A stretch of DNA of 64,000 nucleotides, taken from positions 1,678,208-1,742,207 of the forward strand of contig CM030939.1 of NCBI GenBank assembly GCA_018136815.1. The letters run 5' to 3'. Shown one piece after another: positions 20,641 to 31,021 of this stretch (within the stretch, counting starts at the first letter, position 1; every line of letters starts with the position of its first letter). The notes below the pieces were generated by a model. That model made no database searches and was not told the DNA's origin. It saw nothing but the letters and a program-made list of their open reading frames with translations. This stretch comes from Isochrysis galbana. Lineage: Eukaryota > Haptophyta > Isochrysidales > Isochrysidaceae. A program made the position numbers and the translations under genes.

Positions 20641-22493
20641 GACGGCGGTCTCCTGACTTTCCCACCCGGCCTTTCGTTCCGAGGCGGCGGCAGTGCAGAG
20701 GGTGACAGCGGCGGCGGCGGTACTGATGGCGGTGGCGGTCGCGGTGACGGCGAGAAGACGTGATTTGGCATCCAGGGCGGGGATGGCGGCGGCAGCAAGG
20801 GCGGCGAGGGTTGTTGCGGCGGCGGTGCGTTGGGCGAGGGCGGCGGAGGGCTGATGCGCCATGCAGGCTTTCCATTGTTTTTCGGCGGCGGCAGTGGGGG
20901 CGAGTCGGGGGGCAGGGTTGCCGATGGGAGCGGCGACGACGGCGGCGGAGCCCGTGTGGCAAGCGGGAAGGAGGGCGGCGGTTTTGACATGTCGAGTGGT
21001 AGCGCTGGCGGCAAGGGTGGCACGGGTGGAGGCGGAGAAGGCGGCCAGCGCTTTCTTTTGGTGAGTGCCGCAAGCAGGCGGCGCTTCTCTAGCAGAGAAT
21101 TGGATCGATTGCTCCTAGACCACACCTGCGTCCCCGGTGCTGTGTCGTGCTGCAAGGCGAAGGTGACGTCGGCATTTCGGATGGGCAACGTAAAGTAGGC
21201 CTGTTGGTATAGTTCAACCGCTAGCGCAAGGTGCGGGCCCGGGTCTCGCATATACTCGGGCTGCCGCAGCACAACGGGCGAACAGCCTGTACCATGAATG
21301 TGTTGCGGGCAGCACGTACAGGCAACCGCCACTTGTGGGACGGCACACAGGCCCGCCGCTTCCACCGCAGCGCAGTCACGTAGGTGGCCGCGCAGCCAAC
21401 GGTCGGCATGCACCTCCACGGCGCCCGAAGGCCAAGGTGCGGCAAGTCCACCGTCAGACAGCAGAGGTAGCGCTCCGCTGTCCATGTCGAGCGCCGAAAG
21501 CACGAGTCCACCTTCGGCGGCGCGTGCTCTCACGTGCCTGCCGATACCTACACCCTCATTCAAGTTGAAGCACTCGCTCAGCGCCACTGGCACTTGTGGC
21601 ACGTTGGCCCAGCACTCGCCGGCAACGTAGGCGTAACTGAAGGAGTGACGGATCGTCAAGCACTCGTAACCCAAACGCTGGACCGCCTGGTCAGGTACAG
21701 TCAGGTCCAGCCATTGGCATGGAGCAATGCGTACGGCATCCTGCAAGGCAAAAGCGCGGGGTCCTGTTCACTTGATTGACGCCATAACTGGGGGTGGAGT
21801 GCGAGGACGCATTCCGTGCATCAGGTTCGCAAGAGAGGAGGGGTGGGGAGTGCAAGCGACGCAGAACACACCCCGGGCCTTGCAGGCCCTTCCCAATGAA
21901 CACTCGTTGCGTTACTTGACCTCCTACCTGCACTCACAACACTCTCGAGTAGCATACTGTCCTACACATCTCACGTGCGAGACAGACCTGCGCCACCGCC
22001 TCGCACCGCTATCCCTCCCTACCTAGCTCGCACCCTCGCTCCCTCCCCATCGCCCTCCCTCCCTCCCACTCTCGCTCGCTCTGCTCGTTACCTCCCTCGC
22101 TCCCTGCCTCGCTCCATCGCTCCCTCCCCTCGCTCCCTCCCTCCCTCTCCCTCTCCGTCCCCCCGGCCCCTTCTTCCCACTTTCCGTTTCGCTCGTCCTT
22201 CACCACTCTTCCCTCCCTCCCTCCCTACCTAGCTCGCACCCTCGCTCCCTCCCCATCGCCCTCCCTCCCTCCCACTCTCGCTCGCTCTGCTCGTTACCTC
22301 CCTCGCTCCCTGCCTCGCTCCATCGCTCCCTCCCCTCGCTCCCTCCCTCCCTCTCCCTCTCCGTCCCCCCGGCCCCTCTCTCTCTCTCTCTCACCTGGCA
22401 GGAAGGCTTGCTCTCCACTCCGTCGGCGCAGACAGGCCCGGTGACGCGAGGCTGAAGCTGCGGCGCTGGCACGGTGGACGCGAGAAGCTCCAT
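17589..22493 (-). CDS. Hydroxyproline-rich (SPPPP-repeat) protein with Cys-containing N-terminal domain; 3' end uncertain
   Basis: Proposed exon 1 is 22493-22395 (33 residues, begins [14 protein letters not shown]) and exon 2 starts at 21740. The 654-bp intron runs from GTGAGA to TTGCCTTGCAG, phase 0. The first 250 residues form a globular region with many Cys (PSCQ, CTCC, GTGC) and acidic and aromatic residues, with no domain I can name. After [11 protein letters not shown] the protein turns into [12 protein letters not shown] and similar blocks for over 1,000 residues, the style of extensins and pherophorins (secreted, hydroxyproline-glycosylated wall or matrix proteins). No classical signal peptide is visible, so a further upstream exon is possible. 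Small indels in the repeat switch the frame between SPPPP and other peptides. The downstream boundary at 17589 is only the end of one open frame, and the true C-terminus may lie across the gap. Confidence 0.5.
22013..22380. repeat. Direct duplication of a CT/CCCTCC-rich segment inside the intron
   Basis: About 150 bp starting ACCTAGCTCGCACCCTCGCT at 22021 is repeated almost exactly from 22227, an offset of 206 bp, through CCGTCCCCCCGGCCCC. It lies within the proposed intron of the Pro-rich gene. Confidence 0.85.
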
Positions 22494-23346
22494 CGGCCGT
22501 CCGCTCTCACCCCCGCCTCCCTCCCTCCCTCCCTCCCTTCTCTCTCTCTCTCTCTCTCGTCCCTTCCTCATGGGACTCCTCCCCACTCTCTCTCTCGTCC
22601 CTTCCTCAACGGACTCCTCCCTCCCCTTGAGGTTGTCACCCCACTCTCTTCTCTCTTCCCCCGATGGAAGAGGTCCGTCACCTCTCTCGTGCTCCACGAC
22701 AACCCTCGCCACGAGAAGAGTCTCCCCCATCACCATGAAAGTCCGATTCTCTCCGTATGTCTTCATTCGCGTGCATCGGCACGGTGCTCCTCCTCGAGCC
22801 CCTTTTGAACTCCTGTTCGCCCCTTCACATAATCGGAGGTCGCGACCATCGTGTTCGATCGGAAGCGTGGGCCCTCTTGGGTTGCCGCGAGGGGGGGTCT
22901 CCCTGTCCCAAGTCTAGAGGGAAAAGGGAAAAGGGGTGGGGGGGGGAAGGGACAGTTACGGCCTGTTGGGGCGGGGCAGGGAGCGAATCGACCCGGACGG
23001 CGATTCCGCCCCCCCCCCCCCCCCCCCCCCCCCCTTCCCCTTCCTCCTCCCGAAATCTCCAAAACAGTCAAACCGTTGCCGGTGGGAAGAGGAGCGTTAC
23101 GTCGCGCGACCTCTCTTCGGATACAGATCGCAGCGAAAAATACGTGCGACAACAGAAATCTTGCCGTTGAGCGTGACCCTGCTGGACGCTTCTAAAGAGC
23201 AACCCTGAGTAGCCATCAAGGGGGAGAATCACCAAGGGGGCCAAGGCTTGCTTGCAGCTTGCATCAAGGGGAATGAAAGATTCCCTCACCCAAGAAGTGA
23301 ACCTACTGTCTAGAGTTTTCCATCAGAAGGGGCTCATAGTCCCCAT
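22494..23346. other. Low-complexity stretch, no gene recognised
   Basis: CT-rich tracts (22500-22700) and a long poly-C run (about 23010-23032) dominate. A minus-strand frame starting MKTYGENRTF at 22766 might be an additional 5' exon of the Pro-rich gene, but I cannot support it. Confidence 0.4.
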
Positions 23347-24612
23347 GTGCCTTGTTGTACGCTTAATCAGAATTATCAGAACGTTCATCAAGCAGAAGAC
23401 GAGGGCGGTGCCCCACCCCCACCCTCCGACTCAGAGGGTGGATACGAGCCCTATACCGAGCGCGCCGGCTACAAGCCGATCGCCTCGGTCGTACCCCAGT
23501 CGCCCCTCTCCTCCCGGGATGGAAGCCTCCCAGATGCCCGCAGGGTGCCCGTCCACTCATTTGCCCCCTTCGCCAACGTTCCGCCGCCGATGTCCGCCGC
23601 CTCTCCAGGGCTGAGCGCGGTGGAACTGCGCTGCATGGAAATGATCCAATCCATGGCAGCGCAGTTCACCAAGCAGCTCGCCGCGGTCACCGAGGCGATC
23701 GAGAAGGGTGCCCCCTCTTCACGGGCTGCATCCATCGCCTCCAAACCTGGGGGAGGAGGGCTCGCACAAACTGCAAACTGAAGCGCCACAACCACCCACG
23801 TCGTCGCCTCGACCTCCCCCGAAACCCCCGAAAGCCCCCGAGGGCCGTAAGAGCCATCGCCACCGGCGCCACCGCTCACCGAGCCCCTCGTCGTCTGCGT
23901 CCGATTCGTCGCATTCGTCGCGCCAGGAGTTCCTTCAGTGTTTGCAGGCGTCCAAACCGGCATGCACACCGTCAAAGTGCCACTTGCGCGTTTCTTGCAT
24001 CAGGCTGTTCTTGATGACGTCGAACAACTCGTCTGTTCTTGCATCAGGCTGCTTGCCAGCCGCCACGACGCCTTCTGGCGGCGACCAGGCACGGAACGAG
24101 TCCGCACGCGAACCACCTTTGATGATACGCACATTCTCAGCATCGAACGCAGTGTGCAGAGGACCTTTCGGGAAGTCGTCTTCTTCACCGACAGCCCCGG
24201 GGGCCTCGCATTCAAGGTGTCCTTGACGTGCGACGATCCGGTAAGCACCCATGAGTTGGAGGAGGTCGTCACCACCGCGGACTTTTGCATCCAGCACCCC
24301 CGGCAGCTCTTCTTGGGAGACTGGAAGTACGACTTTGCACGCGCGTGGTCTGCGCCAACCAAGAGCGCGGCCGAAAGCCTCCAGCGAGCGGGGAATCGGG
24401 AGCTCTACACAATTGACATCCATCTTGTGAATCGCACCTCTTTGGCGAGTTATGACGACACTGCGATCGCTCAAGTCATGCTTGCACGCATGCTGAAGCT
24501 CATTCACACGCTTGCGGATGAAGTGATGGTGACTGGGGCGAAATGCGTCCTGGAGTCTCGTGGGGAATCGCTTGCCTTTTGCTTTGCAGCAAACGGCGTT
24601 GAAACCGTGTGA
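23347..24612 (+). pseudogene. Unassigned, frame-shifted open frames; possible retroelement gag remnant
   Basis: One frame (23347-23781) encodes an acidic/Pro-rich start and then an amphipathic segment (MEMIQSMAAQFTKQLAAVTE). Near 23755 a frame change continues it into a Lys/Arg/Ser-rich tail (KSHRHRRHRSPSPSSSASDS, to about 23930). A third frame then runs 23938-24612 (FREVVFFTDSPGGLAFKVSL and TAIAQVMLARMLKLIHTLA). The order acidic-Pro, coiled, basic is reminiscent of gag-like proteins, but no protease, integrase or reverse transcriptase follows. The minus strand is also open over 23935-24507, so the coding strand is not settled. No function is assigned. Confidence 0.25.
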
Positions 24613-26142
24613 AGTCCTTCTTCAGACGTCGCCATCCGCCCGCGGTGTGCTGGCTGGCTATGGGCGTGCAATGGCGGACGTCTGCAGTCTGACGCCCACG
24701 TGGTTGCATTCTTCAACAAGGGCAGCGGGCATGGTTGCATTCTTCAACAAGGGCGGGATGATCGTTCAAGGTGTGACAAAAAAAAGGAACCACGTGGTGG
24801 GTGTGACGAAAAGGGAGAAAATGCAACTGACCTTCGATGCGGAGGCGATATTGAAACGGGAGGCACAAACGAAACACAAGACGTCTTCCGCTTGATGGGT
24901 CCCCGTGTTCCGAGTTAGGGGCGAAGTTAGGGGTCGGTAGAAATTATATACCTAAAAAGCCGGGAGGGGCGTGACAAAAAAAAGGAACCTCGAGTTGCAC
25001 CCTCTCGAACAAGGCCGCGGTGTCCTGGGATGGCTTCCGGATGCAATTAATCCGGGCGCTAGAGGGCTCACTGACAGCTGGCGTAGATTGGCCCGACGCG
25101 CTCAACGGTCTTCTTCTCGCGGCGCGCGATCCGAAGCGGGGCCATCCACGCATCATGGCCTACGTGCTAGACGCCGTGCGCGACGCGGTCCTCTGCGCTA
25201 ATCCCTGCTTGCATGCTGATGTGCTGATCGCTAAGTGCGACCAGTCATTTGTGGCTGGCGCTAAGGGATTCGCCAAAGAGACCGCCTCGGCAGAGGGCTT
25301 TCTCTTCCTTGTTTCCTTCCTTCTGTGTTTTCCCCGCCCAAGTGGAGAAAGATACGTTAGTGTGGAGGAATGTTGGGTGAAAGTCAAGTGTGCGTGTCTC
25401 GGATTGTTGTCGGACTCATCGGATTGGTACCCTGTCGGCCTCTGTCGCCCTCGTCCCTCGTCCCAGTCGCTCCTCGCTCCCTCGTTTTCGCTCTCGCTCT
25501 CGCTCAGTCGTAACCAGCAATCTTACAACACCAACCAAATCCACTCACTCACCCACTCACCCTCGCTATCCGCTATGTCCGCTCCGTCCTCGCGCTCGCC
25601 CTCGCCACTGCCCGCCATCCATCTTCCAACCATGGAAGATGGCCTGCCCGTCCCGCCCGCCAATGGCCAAAATGCCGTGCCTGCCGCCGCCTACCTTCCG
25701 TCCCGTTCGGTCCCTCCTGTTCCATCCATAACCTCCAATCCGTCAGGAGGGAGCCCTTCACCCTTCAGCTCGAGGCCATCAACGAGGTCCAAGGAACATC
25801 CCGACACTCGGTGGGTCAAGAGGGTGCTTCCGCCTCCTCGCAACGTAGCGCCGCTCCACGCACGTGTGTCTAACTAGATGCCTTTCGGCGTTGTTCTAGT
25901 GAACGTCGGAGAGAGCTGAGTCTATTCTTCAGGCTTTGCTGCTTCGACAGATGCCCCGCCCCACCGCAACTTGTGTACAAGCCAAATATGTCATTGAAGG
26001 CGAAGCTCACGAAGCGTGATGTATATGAATCATGCGATCCCAAAGCAACAACATGCACAACAAGACTAAGAAGCCCCCTAACGGTGGAGGGCGTCTCCTT
26101 CAACCACAAGAGAGGCAAGTATGCGATGCTACCACTATACTA
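24613..26142 (+). other. Unassigned region with two plus-strand open segments
   Basis: A tandem copy of GGTTGCATTCTTCAACAAGG occurs at about 24701 and 24732. The motif GTGACAAAAAAAAGGAACC occurs twice (about 24773 and 24971). The frame 25020-25877 has a plausible coding part (WDGFRMQLIRALEGS, AARDPKRGHPRIMAYVLD) and then a Ser/Pro-rich part starting MSAPSSRSPSPLPAIHL at 25575. Neither part is recognisable. The segment may belong to the same remnant as 23347-24612. Confidence 0.25.
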
Positions 26143-26292
26143 CGGATCACTGATGCGGAGCTTGTGTTGGAGCCACCCAGGCAAGAGAAGAGAGCAGTCA
26201 GGGTTCATGTTCCCTGTATGCCGGATCACTGATGCGGAGCTTGTGTTGGAGCCACCCGGGCAAGAGAAGAGAGCAGTCGAGGTTCATGTTCC
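26143..26292. repeat. 75-bp tandem duplication at the 3' end of the GT47 gene
   Basis: Two adjacent copies begin CGGATCACTGATGCGGAGCT and run through AAGAGAGCAGTC and GGTTCATGTTCCCTGTATG. The stop codon of the GT47 gene (26198) lies in one copy, so the duplication has remade the C-terminus or 3' UTR. Confidence 0.85.
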
Positions 26293-29200
26293 CTGTATGG
26301 CGGATCGCTCTCACGCACAATTGATGCATAGTTACAATGAATGCTGCTGCAGGGACCCCCTCACTCTTCGTGTTGTTGAGAGAAGGGAGAGCCGACGTCG
26401 AGGTAGTGCGTTCCCTGCCGCCACCACTATCCGACGTGTAACGACGAAACGGCCACAGAAAGAGAGGCCGGTATGCAAGAGCACCTTGATGCTTTTCTTC
26501 CATCTCTGCGTCGCTAATAGCCTGTGGTGGTCAGCAAGAGAAGGAAAGAAATGAGTATATGACAACTCTTGGCCGAGACGAGGACCAACATTGTTATATG
26601 CGTACACCCAGAGCATGGGCAATGAACCAGAGCCCTCCAACATGCTTTGAGCACGCCACCTGCAACCGAGTTGGGAGTGACCGGAGGCCAAATTTGTCAA
26701 CATCCATAATGGAAAATGTGTCGTACGGAATGATATCATTCCACCTGCAGATGCGAGTTGCAGATTGCAATAATCCCTGAGCAACGCTTTGTCTCGTGAA
26801 GAAAGGAGGGGGGGGCTTGGCGAACCCCACATGTAAGGGCTTGCATATCGACAGGGACTGTTGGGAACCAGCGCTTGCTTTTGCCGCATCACTGCGGCAT
26901 TCACGATCAAGTTGGACGCTTGGGTGCACCGAGGCTTCGAAGGGTTTTGACCTCACCAAGGTGCAACAGCGGACGATGGCAGGAGTGGTATGCAACCTGC
27001 GGCAATCGCCCACGCGAGACGCACTCCCCAACCCTGCCCGAGGGCGGCCAAACAGACGCGGGACTGCGACCAATCTGTCACATAGGTAGCCGACCGATGC
27101 ATGATCTTGTGGCCGGGAAGATGCCGAAGGTGCCGCCATGCAAGCTGCCTAGCGCCCTCAGAATACGCAATCTACGAAGCATACCGAATTGGCAAGGGAG
27201 CACGCTTTATCGCAAGTATACGTCGAAGAACTAGAAGGGCGCAAACACTGAAAGCAATATTGTCGCCATTCGCCACAAACTCGCAAGCCGTAGCCGCACT
27301 GGGTCCTTCGCAAAGCAAGCGCACCCTGCCCAGCTCATCATCGCTCGCTCGGTTGAAGCCCTCGCTATTGGAACCTGGAACGGATCCAACAAAGTAAAAC
27401 TTTATGGGCCTTTCCATCATGGGGCGCATCCCAGCCGCTAAGAAGGCTGCGCTTGCGGCGGTCGGCACGGCGGGAGGTACAGCGATGTCTTTTGTAGCGT
27501 TTCCGCATCGACGGTGGGGTAAAAGGGATCGGAGCATGGCTGCAGATTCATTGAAACGAAAGTAGTGTGCGACCTGCAAGGCCATAGCAACATAGGTGGG
27601 CATGGTTGCGAGGTCTATGGGTAAGATAGGTGGTGTGGTGTGGTGGCGCAGAGGAGAGGCGTAGGTGAATGTAGATATGGTGCGATGAGAATATCCCGCA
27701 GCTCGACTGCCCAAGCAGCGAGCCTTCTGCATGCGTCCTCAGGTTGTACATATCTTCCGCATGGTGGCCCGCCATCCTCAGAAAAGCGACGGGTATTGCA
27801 CACCAGGATGCCGCGTTGCACTCCATTTCGCATCGTCGATAGGTCACATCCACCGGCATCGCCAACATTCCACCATATATGATCGGTACCGTGACGGCGC
27901 AGCCACCATCGTGACGTTGACGGGTGGCTTTCGAGCATCGCGACCGCGTGCTTGTAGTATCTGTTGAAAGGGGTCGAGGAGTGTGTGATGAACCCCTACA
28001 GTTGAAAATCCTTTGAGATCATGCAGGTGATCGGTACAGATCGCTCACGCTATGAGCAACCGAGCCCACGCGTACGGATGGGCAGCTCGTTAGGTGATCT
28101 GAATGTGGGAAAGAGCTAGCGCACAAGGCACACAGCACGAGCCGACGTACAGCACTAAAAAGCTCACGCTCATGCAACATTGAGTAGTCCGCGGGATCAT
28201 CCCTCGATACAATAGTGCGCGTCTTTGGTGGTGTTTGTATGTGTGCCGCAGACCTTTCGGCCTCACAATCTGGTTCCCTTGATTTCTCGGCACTTACCCC
28301 GGGAGGAATTCTACGTTCGTGCCGAAGGCGGGCAGCAGCAACAGATGGGCAGAAGATGGATCTGGAGTCAGCATGTTTCGAGTGTGAAGCAAACTTATCG
28401 CTTCCACATGCGCATCAACAACGCCTGTGTCGTGTTCATGCCGGTCACCAAAGCCCTTGTGACGACCATTGTGGCCTCGCGCTCTCTTGCTTTGAGAAGC
28501 ACCGACCGCCCTTGAGCCCGTCTCCAGCTCTGAGCCGGATGCAGCTAGAGCTAGGAGTTCGTCCAGAAAAATGTGCATGGTTGCAAAGATCTCGTCGTCA
28601 TCCGCTCCGGAAGTCTGGCGTCGAGTCCAAAGCGGTGGTGTGTCATACACGTGAACACGCAACAAGCTGTCATTTTCCACCTCAGGTGCCCTTTGCGATC
28701 CGCTCGATGCCTTATCTCCAGGGCCGCCTGTTGTCTCGTGAGGCCAAGAATATGCGCACCCGGGACCAAAGAATCCAATATCACACTGGCAGAAGCCATC
28801 CACGCACTGTCCACGCCCTCCACATCCGTTCCAGCACCATGCATAGTTTGTTGGTATCTCACAGGCATTGCCTTTGTACCACGGGTCACACCTGCAGATG
28901 GTGGTAGCATCACTTCTTCTTAGCGAACTATCAGTGGAGGGCTTGGAAGGGCGAACCAAGACACAGCCTCCTCGCCCAGAGCATCCAAGTGGGCAGCGAG
29001 AAAGTGGTACGAAATGCCCACCACGCCTATCGCGGAGTGCTAACTCTCGGGTAGAGAGCTCGAGTTCTCTTGACTCGTCCCAAGATCCAACAGCGCCCCT
29101 GCGCCGTCCAGTACCTGCCTCCCAGATCGAGTCCTCCGGCACTTCTATCCTCGCGAAATAGCGTGTACCGAGCGCTTCCTCTGCCGGCACATCGGAGAGT

Positions 29201-29475
29201 GGCTCGACGCCGGCGGCAAGTGTGAAGCAGAAGCGCGGCAGATGTCCAATGAAAGCTCCTTCCCGCGCGCATTGCGCAAGGCAGTCGCAGTGCAGCGGCC
29301 GCTCGACCGTGCAAGGCGCAAACGAAGGCTTACTTGCCGCCGCATCCTCCAACGAGGGAGTCCGACACGCAGGAAGCACGAACTGCTCACAGCGGAAGCC
29401 ACCGAAGCCTATGGGGCAGGTGCAGCTCGACGACAGAGGGTTGAAGTTGCCTCCATGCAGGCATATGGTGGCCAT
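26198..29475 (-). CDS. EGF-like repeat / exostosin-family (GT47) glycosyltransferase, six exons
   Basis: Predicted 753 residues from exons 29475-28298, 27960-27750, 27573-27325, 27171-26957, 26744-26660 and 26521-26198. All are GT-AG with matching phases. N-terminal EGF-like modules are seen at about residues 1-31 (truncated, four Cys), 161-206 (CPLGCSGRGGC...CRCDPWYKGNAC) and 214-240 (CWNGCGGRGQC...CDIGFFGPGC). The exostosin fold starts at about 273 (RVHVYDTPPLW). It continues through AHLLLLPAFGTNVEFLPG/YYKHAVAML, RHGTDHIWW, TKDIAVPP, KFYFVGSVPG, AYSEGARQLAWRHL, and the hallmark VCLAALGQGWGVRLAWAIAA then GCIPLL, ending with FIVTMHQLC. Such enzymes transfer sugars in the Golgi lumen. The start lies inside an EGF module, so a 5' exon with the signal anchor is probably missing. 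The substrate is unknown. Confidence 0.85.
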
Positions 29476-30086
29476 CTCCGAAGACGCTAGGGAAGGGCAA
29501 ATTGGAGAGCGTTGGTAGAGTGCTCAGTGTAGAGAGACGCACAGTGACGGGCGCAGAGCTGCGCCACCGAGGGAGACGAGTGGGAGAGCGCGGGAAGAGG
29601 ACGGGACGGGGCTGGACGCAACAGCGGGGGAGGGGGAGGGGGGGGGGATTTTAAGTGTAGGTCGCTGCCGGGGCGTGGAGCCGTTCCCCCTCCGCCCGCG
29701 GAGACTCTCTCTAGCGTCGGCGAGCTGCTGATGATGTCAGCGGGAGCGCAGAAAGGCGAGTGTTAAGGCCAGGTAGTAGATACTTTTACAGGTTTTTCTG
29801 CAAGTTTGGGTGGCTGCTCGAGCTCGTCAGAAATTTGGGCCCTCTCTACAAGTGGGCTGCAAGTTTGGGGGCGTGGCGCCCTCTCTCTATCAGTATAACC
29901 CCTTAACTATTAACTAAGACTAAAACCGCAAAAAACCCTCTCTACGCGGTATAATACCCGTATATGGTCATGTTCCCAGCCGACTTTTTCCAAAAAAAAT
30001 GACGGTCATACATTTACATACAGCATAAACAGGACGTTTTTATCACACAAACTGGGCTCGTCATGAGATCCGCGACAAAAAAGCCC
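29476..30086. other. Intergenic, no gene recognised
   Basis: This is the 5' flank of the GT47 gene, with a G-rich run at about 29625-29647. The unit GCAAGTTTGGG.GGC occurs twice at about 29801-29875. I see nothing else. Confidence 0.45.
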
Positions 30087-30994
30087 GCGGCGGATAGGGC
30101 CTGACATGAGTTGCTCGCTAGGACCCCCAAAGTTGCTCGCAAAAGCAAAAGTTGCTCAATATGGGTCAAAAGAGACGCTAAGTTGCTCGCCAAGTTGCTC
30201 GAAGTTGCTCAAAGACGCTCTCGCTCATTGCGCCCTTGGCTCCCCCTCGCTGAGGCGAGAAGCGCTCAATCACCATCACCCACCGCATGGAAAAGCGTTC
30301 AATCACCATCAGCCTACACGTGGAACGCGCTCAATCACCATCACCCCCACCGCATGGAAAAAGCGTTCAATCACCATCAGCCTACACGTGGAACGCGTTC
30401 AATCACCATCACCTCCATGGGGATAATTGAACGCTTTTGGTCTTGTCGCAATGCGCTAGCTAGCTAGCTAGCAGGTACGCCAGTGCGCGGCGGTTGTCGG
30501 CGTGGCCGTCGGTCGTCATTATGTCATTGTCCAACTAAGCTTATACTTAGTTCGCCCATGGGGGGGCACGAGCCCCCCCCATGCCCCCCCCGTCTCCACT
30601 CCTCCCTTGCCGTGGGGGAGGATCCACCCATCATCCTCTTGGCATGCTCTATGGCTCCCGGATGGGACGAAAGGTCTCAGGTCGTCAGGTTTTGGAGACC
30701 TTCGACTGACGAAAGGACCTTTGAAAGCCTTTCATCAGGTAAAAAAATACTCCAAGCTAGCGTTAAATGTCTATAAGAATAGTAAGTAGATATAACATAT
30801 TAGTATTAGCTAACTAATCATCATCATCCTCAGGTTCTTCTGTGACCATCTCGAACTCCCATGGCAACACATCGTTAGTTGCTCGATGTTGCTCAATGTT
30901 GCTTGTAGCCCCTGAAGTTGCTCGTGAGTTGCTCGCACGCTCAAACACCCCAAAGTTGCTCGGAAAGATGCCGGCAACTCTTGTCAGGCCCTAG
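30087..30994. mobile_element. hAT-like non-autonomous element D (about 0.9 kb), later split at its right flank by a LINE
   Basis: Terminal inverted repeats are TAGGGCCTGACAWGAGTTGC, with the left end at 30095-30114 and the right end at 30974-30993 (one mismatch, W). The 8-bp target duplication GCGGCGGA lies at 30087-30094. Its right partner is found at 37314-37321, beyond the LINE, because the LINE landed inside it. The interior carries clusters of GTTGCTCG (30110-30220 and 30877-30960). No transposase is encoded. Confidence 0.85.
30245..30440 (+). repeat. Tandem CGTTCAATCACCATCA subrepeats
   Basis: Five copies of GCGYTCAATCACCATCA alternate with CCCACCGCATGGAAAA and GCCTACACGTGGAAC spacers inside element D. 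The unit is then closed by an inverted half (ATTGAACGCTTTTGG), giving hairpin potential. One module also occurs at 7967-8010. Confidence 0.8.
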
Positions 30995-31021
30995 CGGAAA
31001 ACTATTGTTATAGTTTTAGCG

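Noticed and set aside
21230-21260. tRNA-like phrase GGGCCCGGGTCTCGCAT
   Set aside because: No complementary acceptor and anticodon arms could be folded around it, and it lies within the Pro-rich gene exon.
22763-23195. Frames around the poly-C run
   Set aside because: They consist of Gly or Pro runs from homopolymer; no support was found.
23935-24507. Minus-strand 190-residue open frame
   Set aside because: It is fully antisense to an equally open plus frame and has no recognisable motif. The strand could not be decided, so no separate gene was called.
30105-30970. GTTGCTCG clusters as a possible regulatory array
   Set aside because: They sit inside a mobile element bounded by inverted repeats and a target duplication, so they are better explained as element substructure.
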